A stretch of 51,867 bases of DNA from the IMG/VR virus record IMGVR_UViG_3300033233_000052, positions 1 to 51,867 of that record; one strand, written 5' to 3'. Positions within the stretch are counted from its first letter, which is position 1, and every line of letters begins with the position of its first letter. Shown one piece after another: positions 23,301 to 31,624 of this stretch. A program made the position numbers and the translations under genes. The DNA comes from a virus. A model generated the notes under the pieces. The model worked only from the letters and a program-made list of their open reading frames with translations, was not told the DNA's origin and ran no database searches.

Positions 23301-25345
23301 TACTCTTCTCCTCCAAAAATTACGGACCCAACGGCCAGGTACAGCGGCGCGTTCTTCTCACTAGCATTGTAAAACGGACTGCTGAAAGCGCCAAGCGTAC
23401 GGAGCAGGCGGACCACTTCTTTGTCACCCTTGGCCTTGGCCAATATAGCTGTGATGTAATTCACAATTACCAGCCGCACGCTCTCTGGATTTACCCCTGC
23501 AAGAGCATCTATTTTCCGCGTCGCTTCGGCCCATGTGCGGCCCTGCGAGCTGACCAGGAAACGGGCGAGGTCTATCGCTTCCACATTCTCGAGAGCTGTT
23601 TCGAGGATCTGCTGTATCTGCTTTTCGTCCTCAAGACCATCTACCATGGAGAGATATTGCAACGCCTGCCGAACGCTACCGTCCGCCTTCCGCGCGATCA
23701 TGCCACAGCATTTATCTGTGGCTACGATCCCTTCCAGTTTGGCAATCTGCTCAAGGTACTCCGCGATCACCTCCCACTGCACCCCTTTGAGGTCGTAGGT
23801 GTGACAGCGAGTGCGGATAGTATCCGGAACCTTGTTTGCCTCTGTGGTGCAAAATGCCCAAAAAACATGATCCGGTGGCTCCTCAATCGACTTGAGCAAG
23901 GATTGCCACGTGGCCTTGGAAAGGGAATGACAATTATGTACTATCAACCCTTCAACAGCATAGGACGGGTGCCCTTCGATTTCAAGATCAATAAATTCCG
24001 CATACTCAATACCGTCGAAAATATCCGTTTGAATACCGCTGTCTCGGATTGCCTCACTTCCTCGTTCAATACTCGTAACACTCGCCATCCTAAGCTGGCC
24101 AGCCTCTGATCTTTCTTCTGGTCTAAAGCCTTCACTCGCGGATTTTGATGCCCTCTCCCATCCACCTCTACAGCCAACTTGATCTTGGGCAATGCTAAAT
24201 CCACCTTGTAATTGGAGGGCCAACCGTCCTCCCCAGGAGAACGCCCTGTATGGATTACAAACTCCAGTTCGCAGCGTAAAAGCCGCTGAAGGGTGAGCTG
24301 CTCTGAGGTGTGCTGGCCATTTCCACCCCTCTTCCCCTTCCATATATGAAGAGAACCCTTTGCCTCCTTTGTGGCCCGCATTTTCTCGAAAACTCCAGGC
24401 ATCCGCGACGGGTTGTTTCTCTTCATCCTCTCGGAACAATCCTTGGCTACCTGTTTCCAAATTTCCGGATTCTCTACTTTTGATCGTTCTACCCCTTCTT
24501 TTACACTTTGTTTTACTTCTTCCGATCGAGGATGAGCTCGCTTCCTCCCCGCTGCAATATTGCCACACTCCCGTGAACAATGCTTTGACCATGACCAATA
24601 CTTCTTCCCACATTCCGGACAAGTATTGGCTCGGCGTTCTTTCTGACACACCAAACAGTAAGTAGTTCCTGGCAAACGACTCACAAAAATCTCTTTGCAT
24701 CTCCGGCAAATGTGCTGGTAATCTGTCTCGAACTTTGCATATTGATTTGACATGGTCAAGTTCTCCCGCAGGTACCCATCCTTCTGGAGTTAGAAATAAA
24801 TGGTCCCGTGAGCAAATAATACTTTTTCCATCTGCCAAACGCAAGCGGATAATCCGTGTCAATGCAACCTTGTTCCTAAATACAGTCCTGACCTGTCGAA
24901 CCCCTTTCAATCCGATAACGAAATCGCCCACTCGAATATCTTTTATGGTCACAAGCCCGGTTGGGGTATTCACCAAAGTATCTGGCGCGAAGCATTCATC
25001 TATGATCACAAATCTTGTCGGCTGTTCACCAAGAGCTTGGTACTGCACCATGCTCGTAACCTGCCGCATATCGTCCACACCGCTATTCGTCGCTGCATCA
25101 ATCTCAAGGATGCCCTCTTCCGCCCCCACGATCTTCGCAATGATCCGCGCAATCGTTGTCTTCCCCGTGCCCGAGGGCCCCGTGAGGAGATATGCGTGCG
25201 GGGTATGCTGCTGAAGCACTGAAGCCAACGACGCCAGCACCGCCTCCTGCCCCAGTACCTCAGTCAAATCCTGGGGGCGATATTTGATGTGCAACGGCCT
25301 GTCATCACGCTTCACTTCTTCCTTCTTAATGCTGGGTCTAGCCAT
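23300..25345 (-). CDS. dnaX: Clamp loader large subunit (DnaX-like) containing an intein
   Basis: 681 codons from the ATG giving MARPSIKKEE; a longer frame to 25396 overlaps the polymerase end and is less likely. The loader parts are 1-117 and the last ~210 residues. They show YRPQDLTEVLGQE, Walker A GPSGTGKTT (56-64), Walker B VIIDE interrupted exactly after DE, then CHSLSKATWQSLLKSIEEPP (the CH-L and SIEEPP segments) and TIRTRCHTY (sensor 1 and Arg finger region). Removing the 354-residue intein leaves about 327 residues, a normal phage clamp loader. The N-terminal MARPSIKK is an RP-x-I motif. It loads the sliding clamp encoded nearby. Confidence 0.9.
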   Translation of the reverse strand: MARPSIKKEEVKRDDRPLHIKYRPQDLTEVLGQEAVLASLASVLQQHTPHAYLLTGPSGTGKTTIARIIAKIVGAEEGILEIDAATNSGVDDMRQVTSMVQYQALGEQPTRFVIIDECFAPDTLVNTPTGLVTIKDIRVGDFVIGLKGVRQVRTVFRNKVALTRIIRLRLADGKSIICSRDHLFLTPEGWVPAGELDHVKSICKVRDRLPAHLPEMQRDFCESFARNYLLFGVSERTPSQYLSGMWEEVLVMVKALFTGVWQYCSGEEASSSSIGRSKTKCKRRGRTIKSRESGNLETGSQGLFREDEEKQPVADAWSFRENAGHKGGKGFSSYMEGEEGWKWPAHLRAAHPSAAFTLRTGVCNPYRAFSWGGRLALQLQGGFSIAQDQVGCRGGWERASKSASEGFRPEERSEAGQLRMASVTSIERGSEAIRDSGIQTDIFDGIEYAEFIDLEIEGHPSYAVEGLIVHNCHSLSKATWQSLLKSIEEPPDHVFWAFCTTEANKVPDTIRTRCHTYDLKGVQWEVIAEYLEQIAKLEGIVATDKCCGMIARKADGSVRQALQYLSMVDGLEDEKQIQQILETALENVEAIDLARFLVSSQGRTWAEATRKIDALAGVNPESVRLVIVNYITAILAKAKGDKEVVRLLRTLGAFSSPFYNASEKNAPLYLAVGSVIFGGEE
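23933..24994 (-). mobile_element. Intein in the clamp loader Walker B site
   Basis: 354 codons from Cys (CFAPDTLVNT, block A) to His-Asn (HPSYAVEGLIVHN, blocks F and G), followed by the +1 Cys of CHSLSK. Block B is visible as DGKSIICSRDHLFLTPEGW. Both splice ends are in frame with the exteins and there is no stop between them. The middle ~270 codons of this frame look like noise, because that DNA encodes an endonuclease in another frame. Insertion into the conserved DE-C-H motif of an ATPase is a typical intein site. Confidence 0.85.
23944..24753 (-). CDS. EDxHD (Vsr-like) homing endonuclease nested out of frame in the intein
   Basis: 269 residues in the +1 frame relative to the clamp loader, with its own ATG and a GGGAG site 9 bases upstream. 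The N-terminus has two or three zinc-finger-like Cys clusters (ICRRCKEIF, YCLVCQ, TCPECGKKY, HCSRECG). A basic helical middle contains a NUMOD-like KMRATKEAKG segment. The C-terminal nuclease has VDLALPKIKLAVEVDGRGH, KDQRLASLGWRVLRVLNEEV, the pattern of very-short-patch-repair-like EDxHD homing enzymes. It begins just after intein block B and ends inside block F. It would promote spread of the intein. Confidence 0.8.
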   Translation of the reverse strand: MSNQYAKFETDYQHICRRCKEIFVSRLPGTTYCLVCQKERRANTCPECGKKYWSWSKHCSRECGNIAAGRKRAHPRSEEVKQSVKEGVERSKVENPEIWKQVAKDCSERMKRNNPSRMPGVFEKMRATKEAKGSLHIWKGKRGGNGQHTSEQLTLQRLLRCELEFVIHTGRSPGEDGWPSNYKVDLALPKIKLAVEVDGRGHQNPRVKALDQKKDQRLASLGWRVLRVLNEEVRQSETAVFKRIFSTVLSMRNLLILKSKGTRPMLLKG

Positions 25346-27962
25346 TTTCTTTCTCCTTGTACCACAATAGCCAATCTGCGTTATCCTGGGAGCCAAACTT
25401 GGCCACCTCCTCTAATGCTCCCCAAGTCTCCCCAATGGCCAATTCTATCACAATGGGAACCGAAATGAAATCGTACCGGCAGTCACACATCTTGTTCGCG
25501 ATGAACTCAATATCCTCTTCTGCTGTTTTCTTCGGCAAATAAAAGGTCAAGTCATCATGCACGTTCAAAATGGGCTGGTACTGCGGCTTGTCCATTTCAT
25601 ACGAACAGAGTGTCAGCTCATCCATCTTATCCAACACCACGTGCGCCGCAGTACCTTGGATCGGGGTATTGGTCAGCTCATTCATCGAGCAGGGACCGTA
25701 CCGCCGCCATCCAAAAAGCGTTTCACAGTAGCCGGTCTTGATGTAGTTCGTTTTAACCTGCTGCTGCCACGTTCGTACCTCAGGGTAGGCACCCCAAAAC
25801 TCCTCCCCGATCTCCTGCGCCACTTCCACAGGCACTCGCAGCATGGCAGCGCATGCCTCCGGCACAGAGCCGTAGAAGCTGGCAAACACCCAGTTATTCT
25901 TAATCTCATTGCGGCCAGTTTTGAATATCAGCTTCTTGTCCTTCGGATCAACCTCAAACTCCTCAATCAGGTAATCTTTCCACCCTGGGGCCTTATCCAA
26001 AAACCGTTGCGTCCAATACGCATGAATATCAAGGCCACCCCACAATTCTTTCTGTAAGCGCTTCGCCTTCGCAGCCATCGCTAAAATACGTGCCTCAATC
26101 TGGCCGTAATCAAGAGAGGCAATGATACAATCCTCAGGTGAGCAAATGATGTTACGGATCTCCCGATTCTTTCGCTTAGGCCAGTTCTGGGCGTTTGGAT
26201 CCTCTGAAGCAAGCCGAGTAGTAATCGTCACAAGATGATTAAAGTTGCTGTGGATCAAACCGTCCGCATAAAGACGGTTTCCAGTGGGAAGATACGGCGC
26301 GACGAACGTCCCCAACAGTTTCTGATTAGAGCGGACGATCAGGGTGCCCTGTGCAGCGGGATGATCTATTTTAACTAGGACCTCTTCCTCCGTACTGTAC
26401 TTCTTCCCCACCAGCATCTGGTCCTTGTACCCCAACTCAATCAATAAATCTTTCACATCCGTCGGGGAGGTGGGCTTGAACTTCTTCTGCCGCTTCTGCT
26501 CCCACGCTTTCACATTTCCGTTCGTCGCAATCTTCGCTTCCGCTGCGGCCATATCCGCGGCAAGGGACTTGCTCAACTGCACGATCATCGCAGTATTGGG
26601 CACCAGCCCCTTCGCCTGCGTCCTGACCATACTGCGAGTTCGCCCCATGAGGAATTCATAGACGTGCATCAAGCCTCGTTCCTGAAGCTCTGCCTCCTGA
26701 ATCAACGAAGCTGCGTGAGTGTATTTGGTATCCCCCCCGTTGTACCGCAACACCTGCTCAAGTGGATACTCGTCCACCCGCGTACGGTCCACGTCACTAA
26801 ACTTTTTCAGCAGGAACCCAAACAACCGCAAACAGACGTCGTCCAACGAATTGATCCGCCTCTCCTCCTTTATCCCTTGCCGAGCGAACAGAGCGTGAGC
26901 CTGAGCCATTGTGTCACCCCACTCGGTCTCAAACAGGAGGTCCTCACCATAGAAATATGACAACCACTCCTGCTCAAACTTCGCGCTGTGACACCACTTC
27001 TTCCCGCTTCCCAACAGGTACTCACGGATGACTTCATCCAGCTGCTTCAGCTGCGGCTCTGTCCACTTCACTTCCCGATGCCGGACAGGGATGGAAACAG
27101 TGTTTTCATAAGTGCCCACAGCAATGGAAAGGATCTTCGCCCCCTTGGCATAGGGGCGCAAACCGTTCGTTTCAATATCCAAACCGTGTGGCCCAACCCC
27201 CACTTCCGCAAGAGCATCAGCAACGTCATCCACTTTCCAACTTGTAATGGACCGGATATTGTGAAATACTGTTTTGGTATCCTCCGGGGAAGGCTGAACA
27301 TAATGCTCGAGGAAATCAAACGCCGCCTGCAACTCACGGGAAAAGAAACGGACCCACTCCTCCCCTTTCTTCTTATCATGCCGCACTCGCGCAACGTACT
27401 CAGGATGTAGCAAGGGGAAGTACCACACCGCGTGCCCACCGATTCGTAGCGGTAACTTCCGACCATGCCAATTCATAATCCCACTCACACCGGTCAGCAA
27501 CTTGAGTGGAATGCCGCCAAAACCAAGGACAATCTTGGGCTTGCTCGCCGCAATGTCATCCTCTTGCAACTTAGAACAGCAAGCCAACTCCAGATCCGTT
27601 GGCGCTCGATCACTTCCATCGGTAACTGGCCTACAACGTACAGAATTATTCCACCGAATACGCTTCAACCATTTTGATGGAATGAACCCACGCAAAAACT
27701 TCCCGCCATCGCTGCTGAATTGAACCCCAGCATTATCATCATCCCAAACTGGGGCCTCACCAAGAATATAAATCAGTGGGTGAGGAGCATCCCCTGTGGG
27801 CAGCATCTTCGGGTGCCGCAGCACAATCTTGTCCAACGGACAGTTGCGGCAGGAAAGAGTCGTAGTGGAGAGGAGCGAAAGCTGCCGCGAGGGCGCGGTA
27901 ACCGCCCTCTCCTCCGAGGAATAAAAGAAGCCCACAGGATTATTTGCTTGTGCCGATACCAC
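25338..27962 (-). CDS. Fusion of uracil-DNA glycosylase-like domain and family A DNA polymerase
   Basis: 874 residues. Residues 35-215 look like a family 4/5 uracil-DNA glycosylase: Cys ligands for an iron-sulphur cluster at 38, 41, 110 and 128/129, GEAPVWDDDNAG at 68-79 and a terminal HPEYVAR. Next comes a 3'-5' exonuclease (GLDIETNGL near 262, KFEQEWL). The rest is polymerase: motif A SLDYGQIEARIL, the O-helix RNEIKNNWVFASFYG and motif C NVHDDL. Such a fusion could read template uracil or repair it at the fork. The GTG start at 27962 overlaps the clamp gene and has no good ribosome binding site, so the start is uncertain by some residues. Confidence 0.85.
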   Translation of the reverse strand: MVSAQANNPVGFFYSSEERAVTAPSRQLSLLSTTTLSCRNCPLDKIVLRHPKMLPTGDAPHPLIYILGEAPVWDDDNAGVQFSSDGGKFLRGFIPSKWLKRIRWNNSVRCRPVTDGSDRAPTDLELACCSKLQEDDIAASKPKIVLGFGGIPLKLLTGVSGIMNWHGRKLPLRIGGHAVWYFPLLHPEYVARVRHDKKKGEEWVRFFSRELQAAFDFLEHYVQPSPEDTKTVFHNIRSITSWKVDDVADALAEVGVGPHGLDIETNGLRPYAKGAKILSIAVGTYENTVSIPVRHREVKWTEPQLKQLDEVIREYLLGSGKKWCHSAKFEQEWLSYFYGEDLLFETEWGDTMAQAHALFARQGIKEERRINSLDDVCLRLFGFLLKKFSDVDRTRVDEYPLEQVLRYNGGDTKYTHAASLIQEAELQERGLMHVYEFLMGRTRSMVRTQAKGLVPNTAMIVQLSKSLAADMAAAEAKIATNGNVKAWEQKRQKKFKPTSPTDVKDLLIELGYKDQMLVGKKYSTEEEVLVKIDHPAAQGTLIVRSNQKLLGTFVAPYLPTGNRLYADGLIHSNFNHLVTITTRLASEDPNAQNWPKRKNREIRNIICSPEDCIIASLDYGQIEARILAMAAKAKRLQKELWGGLDIHAYWTQRFLDKAPGWKDYLIEEFEVDPKDKKLIFKTGRNEIKNNWVFASFYGSVPEACAAMLRVPVEVAQEIGEEFWGAYPEVRTWQQQVKTNYIKTGYCETLFGWRRYGPCSMNELTNTPIQGTAAHVVLDKMDELTLCSYEMDKPQYQPILNVHDDLTFYLPKKTAEEDIEFIANKMCDCRYDFISVPIVIELAIGETWGALEEVAKFGSQDNADWLLWYKEKENG

Positions 27963-28986
27963 TAATCACGTGGACAAAGGAATCGCTGCGCAGGCAAATT
28001 GAGCGCTCTGTCACCCCCATCTCCGTTGCCAACGACAGCACCCGCCGGAGCATCTCCGCATTCACCACCACCTTGGCCTGCGGCACCTTCGCAGATATTG
28101 CCAGGTTGGTGCCAGCCTTCCCAAGAGCTGTTTCAGTATTAATGCTCAACGTCTTGTCGTTCACCGACAGCGTGGTGTTCTTTTCCGCGGACTTGTTCAG
28201 GATCACACAATTCCGCTCGATGACCCGCTCGAGGTCCGCCGGCACGTCAAAGCCAGCATACCCTTCACTGTGCTGGCTGATCACCGCCTCGAAGTCCGTC
28301 CCTTTGAACTCCATCAACCGTGCAATCACAAAGATGGGCGGCGTAGTGGCAAAAGAGAAAATGGCCGTCGTACCGCTCATGCCCAGGGACGGTGCTTCTT
28401 CCGTCAACTTGGCCAAGTTCAACGCCTGCTCCACAGCAGGCTTGGGGAGGACAGCGCGGGCATTGATGTTTTTCGGCTCACCCACCGTATAGCGCGACAG
28501 CGATATGTTGTCCGTGCTGTAGAAAAGGGCTCCAGGGCCCCTTCCGTGCATGATCGTAATGCCAATAAACTCGGGACGGCGCGGGTCGCGTCCAACAGTG
28601 ACAGAGCAGCGGGAAAGCGCTTCCTTGAACGTATCGTCGAGCGGGGTCTCCCAACTTGAGGCATCGTCGGGGAATTTGAACAGAAACTCCTTCTCTGACA
28701 ACATAGGGAGGTCCGTATCACCGGTATCCGTTTTGATTGTAAGGGTAAGGCCCTTCTGCACCAACTCCACTTCCTCCCCGCACGTCCCGAGGATGCCAAG
28801 CAGCGTATCACCTTTCACCGCGCCCTTAATCCCGGTCTCGAGGGCCACGATCACCGCGCTCACGTCATCGTAGGCGTGCACGGTATCGCCAGCGAAACAG
28901 AAGTGGCTGAGAATAGGGATAAAATCCACCCCCACAAGAGAGGTCTTTGCTGCATTAAGAACAAACAATAGGTCTGCTGTTTTCAC
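27940..28986 (-). CDS. Sliding clamp (DnaN-like)
   Basis: 348 residues without catalytic motifs and with the repeated sheet-helix pattern of three-domain beta clamps. N-terminal KTADLLFVLNAAKTSL and the GITIMHGRGPGALFYSTDNISLSRY segment (a clamp-typical L-x-x-TDG-like strand) support this, as does the location beside the polymerase and clamp-loader genes. It would tether the polymerase to DNA. It is a plausible partner for the recurring RP-x-I motifs. Overlaps the polymerase gene by 23 bases. Confidence 0.65.
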   Translation of the reverse strand: MKTADLLFVLNAAKTSLVGVDFIPILSHFCFAGDTVHAYDDVSAVIVALETGIKGAVKGDTLLGILGTCGEEVELVQKGLTLTIKTDTGDTDLPMLSEKEFLFKFPDDASSWETPLDDTFKEALSRCSVTVGRDPRRPEFIGITIMHGRGPGALFYSTDNISLSRYTVGEPKNINARAVLPKPAVEQALNLAKLTEEAPSLGMSGTTAIFSFATTPPIFVIARLMEFKGTDFEAVISQHSEGYAGFDVPADLERVIERNCVILNKSAEKNTTLSVNDKTLSINTETALGKAGTNLAISAKVPQAKVVVNAEMLRRVLSLATEMGVTERSICLRSDSFVHVISGIGTSK

Positions 28987-28995
28987 TTCTTCTCC

Positions 28996-29208
28996 TCAGT
29001 TTAATTGAATATGTTGCAGCAACCGCGACTGCACCCACGCACGACGATTACTCAACTTCTGCCGCTCGCGCTGTATAGCCTCCACCTGCTTCCGCGTGTC
29101 TAACAAGAGGTCATGCTTCGTGATCTCCAAAGTCTTCAAACGAGCCCCAACCGCGTCATACTGCTGACCCCAATACCACGACAGGATTCGACTAGGAATA
29201 ATTTGCAT
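28996..29208 (-). CDS. Small coiled-coil protein
   Basis: 70 residues from the ATG 6 bases after GGAGG. A hydrophobic N-terminus (IIPSRILSWYWG) is followed by one long charged helix with heptad spacing (LKTLEITKHDLLLDTRKQ). Function unknown. Confidence 0.5.
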   Translation of the reverse strand: MQIIPSRILSWYWGQQYDAVGARLKTLEITKHDLLLDTRKQVEAIQRERQKLSNRRAWVQSRLLQHIQLN

Positions 29209-29210
29209 GA

Positions 29211-30230
29211 TCACCCTCCTTTATGTTCCATGAATTTCTTGATGGGCTTGGGGAGCCAAAACGTGCCAAGGTATTTCACCTCCGGAATACCAATCTCTTT
29301 CAACATCGGCAGGCATTGCAAGAACAACTCCTCAGTCTGCGAGGGCTTGCCACTGATAAAGAAATTGAACCGCCAATCAGGGCCGAAGCGTTCCGCGTTC
29401 TGCGCCTGGACGGCCTGCTCCACCTTGTAGATGCAGAAGAGGTTGGCATAGTCGCGGTAGACATACTCCTCCGCCACTTGATCCACTTCCACCCCAAGCT
29501 CTGCCAAATACTGCTGAACCATTGCTTGCACCCGGGGCGTTTGATGCCAATAAGAACCCGAAGCATGTTCACGCCGCTTCGTCATCCACACCGGCCGGGG
29601 CTGACCAGAGAAGTCCCACCCTTCATGCTTGCCGTGTTTTATAACAGGTTTAGGGAGGAGGATTGCCCCATTACGGGAATGAACGAACGCGCTGCTGGCA
29701 TCCACACTTGTCCACGGCCAGCGGGCCATCAAGCTGTAACTTGCCATCGCGAAGCCATGCACCCGCACATTGGGCCGCCCTTTGGCGTCACACATCATTT
29801 TGAACGCGGCGTCGGCCCAGGTGAGGTACTTTGGCTTAGAAAAGAACTGGCCGAGGCCGCCGAGCCCCACATAATCAAACTTGTCCAAGTACTTCTTCAA
29901 CCAAGAATAATCCTCCCCGGGATGCAAGACAGGGATCGGCGTAAGCCCTTGCTTCACCAACTCCATTGTAGTTTCGTAGGAAAGCTTCGGGTCAAAGATC
30001 GCGTCGATGGTAACCACAAATTTGAATTGCTTGAGGTTGGCGTGACAGAACTTCACATACTCATCAAAATACTTCTTGAACGCAGGACTGCGGTAGTAAC
30101 TTGAATCTATCTGCGTATAGATCCGCGCTTGGACGTTGATGTTCTCCCCGCTCACCCCTCCCCCCGTCTTGGGCATCATGAACTTATGGAACAGACTGTG
30201 GGCGCCGCTGTCTAGCGCAAGCGTGAGCAT
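29211..30230 (-). CDS. dpdA: DpdA-like guanine transglycosylase (7-deazaguanine DNA modification)
   Basis: 339 residues. LALDSGAHS at 4-12 corresponds to the substrate-binding Asp of tRNA-guanine transglycosylases, YVGLGGLGQF near 125 to the Gly-rich loop, and TSVDASSAF near 173 to the nucleophile Asp. The zinc site of tRNA enzymes is not seen. In phages, proteins of this type exchange guanine in DNA for a 7-deazaguanine base. Neighbouring QueD-like, FolE and QueE genes supply that base, which strengthens the call. It overlaps the glycosyltransferase gene by one base, so the two are made together. Confidence 0.75.
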   Translation of the reverse strand: MLTLALDSGAHSLFHKFMMPKTGGGVSGENINVQARIYTQIDSSYYRSPAFKKYFDEYVKFCHANLKQFKFVVTIDAIFDPKLSYETTMELVKQGLTPIPVLHPGEDYSWLKKYLDKFDYVGLGGLGQFFSKPKYLTWADAAFKMMCDAKGRPNVRVHGFAMASYSLMARWPWTSVDASSAFVHSRNGAILLPKPVIKHGKHEGWDFSGQPRPVWMTKRREHASGSYWHQTPRVQAMVQQYLAELGVEVDQVAEEYVYRDYANLFCIYKVEQAVQAQNAERFGPDWRFNFFISGKPSQTEELFLQCLPMLKEIGIPEVKYLGTFWLPKPIKKFMEHKGG

Positions 30231-31258
30231 TAACAGTTTCCTCCCATGGCCCGGATCTCGGTCACGATCCGTTCAATCGCGCCATGCCCCAAATCATGCA
30301 ACCGTTTTTCCGTCTGTGCGAAGAGCTGGCCATGAACCATGTGCTCATACCCCTTTGCGTACCGCAGCACCAATTGAACCGCGTGGTCCATATTGTTGTA
30401 TTGAAACGCCGGGTCGTAGACATCAGGATAGGCAAGCCGCGAGGGCACCACCGGGATACAGCCGTGATGCGTAGCCTCCTGCATCGAGATCCCCCATGTT
30501 TCCTGCTGCGCTGCGGAAAACGCAATCTTGGCATGAGACAAAAGATCATAATACTGTTCCTTCGTCCGCGGGATCGCTTGAGATTTGATAAACTGCCAGC
30601 CAGGCAATTCCTTCGCCAACTTCTCCGCGAGCTGATCAAATACCTCTGGCTGCTTCTCTGGGGCCAAACGATGCGGGAAGACCACAATGTTTTTCTTCTT
30701 CCCTGCGGACCACTCCGTATTTGGCAAGAGGAATGGAAATCCTACCTTGCGGATCTTATCCCCGGGCACCATCCGCTTCGACCGCAGCAGGCGCTCGTGG
30801 AAGTTGCTGTGAAGGAAAATCCTGTCCACGCCGCGAAACCAAGCCTGCTCTAAATCTTTCCCCCAGCTATCCATCCCCTGCCGTGTAAGGAAATCCCACG
30901 GATCGTAGGTGCCGGCGTGGAGGTACCCGCAGATATAGAAAGGCAACTTAAGGGCATCACGCACATAGAACAAAGCCTCGAGGCCTGGAAACCAGACGTC
31001 GTGTAAAAAGACCACATCGTGAGGTTTTACATGCCCACCTGCCACCTGCTCAAGGAACAGTTCAATCTGCTTCCCCTTGTAGATATTCGTGTGGATGGCG
31101 TCCAGGAATTGCCCGCGCGCTATGCGTTCCGCAGGCTTATACAGAGGATCAACCCGATCCCACACGACCCCCAATCGGTTATACTCCTCCGCGAACCACT
31201 TCCGCCACTGCGCACTATATCGCATATCGAGCGGCTCTATCGGAAAATCATATAACAT
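30230..31258 (-). CDS. GT-B (GT4-like) glycosyltransferase
   Basis: 342 residues with two Rossmann-like halves. The C-terminal half has FPHRLAPEKQPEVFDQL and an E-x7-E motif in ETWGISMQEATHHGCIPVV, typical of GT4 retaining enzymes that use nucleotide sugars. No membrane segment is present. The gene is coupled by TAATG to the DpdA-like gene and lies between it and the QueD-like and FolE genes. It may glycosylate the modified base. Another target, such as a virion or host glycan, cannot be excluded. Confidence 0.75.
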   Translation of the reverse strand: MLYDFPIEPLDMRYSAQWRKWFAEEYNRLGVVWDRVDPLYKPAERIARGQFLDAIHTNIYKGKQIELFLEQVAGGHVKPHDVVFLHDVWFPGLEALFYVRDALKLPFYICGYLHAGTYDPWDFLTRQGMDSWGKDLEQAWFRGVDRIFLHSNFHERLLRSKRMVPGDKIRKVGFPFLLPNTEWSAGKKKNIVVFPHRLAPEKQPEVFDQLAEKLAKELPGWQFIKSQAIPRTKEQYYDLLSHAKIAFSAAQQETWGISMQEATHHGCIPVVPSRLAYPDVYDPAFQYNNMDHAVQLVLRYAKGYEHMVHGQLFAQTEKRLHDLGHGAIERIVTEIRAMGGNC

Positions 31259-31261
31259 GGT

Positions 31262-31624
31262 CTACCCCTCCCCCTTGAAATAAAGGATGGCGCCATTCTC
31301 CCCATCCTCCGATACCTCTACCTCCGCCAGTACCCCCTCACCATACTGTACGAAGAACTCTGCAATCTGCTGTGCAATATCTTCACAAGACAGCTCAAAC
31401 TTCTTCTCCTCGAACGTGCGCCGCACGAAGAGAATAAGGCTGTGCTGCATCATGAAGAATTCCAGCTCACGCTGATTGTGTGACACCCGCAAGCTGACCT
31501 TCACATGGAACAAGTGCCGATGCCAGTTCCGGAGGAAAGCTACTTCATGTGGCGCATCTTTCCATCGGTGATACGCTGCAAAGCGTGTGGTCACGTAGAT
31601 GAGAGTAGAGATGGGCTGAATCAT
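31262..31624 (-). CDS. QueD-like T-fold protein (second copy)
   Basis: 120 residues. FAAYHRW near residue 14, then RNWHRHLFHVKVSLRVSH gives the H and H-x-H-type zinc pattern of pterin synthases, followed by LSCEDIA and EVSEDGENGA as in QueD-like proteins. It is the shorter of two T-fold proteins in the window. It overlaps the FolE fusion gene by 4 bases. It could perform the second step of 7-deazaguanine synthesis, or be a modified T-fold enzyme acting on a related product. Confidence 0.6.
   Translation of the reverse strand: MIQPISTLIYVTTRFAAYHRWKDAPHEVAFLRNWHRHLFHVKVSLRVSHNQRELEFFMMQHSLILFVRRTFEEKKFELSCEDIAQQIAEFFVQYGEGVLAEVEVSEDGENGAILYFKGEG

Noticed and set aside
29223-30104. Plus-strand open frame of 293 codons
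   Set aside because: Antisense to the DpdA-like gene; no motif or ribosome binding site.
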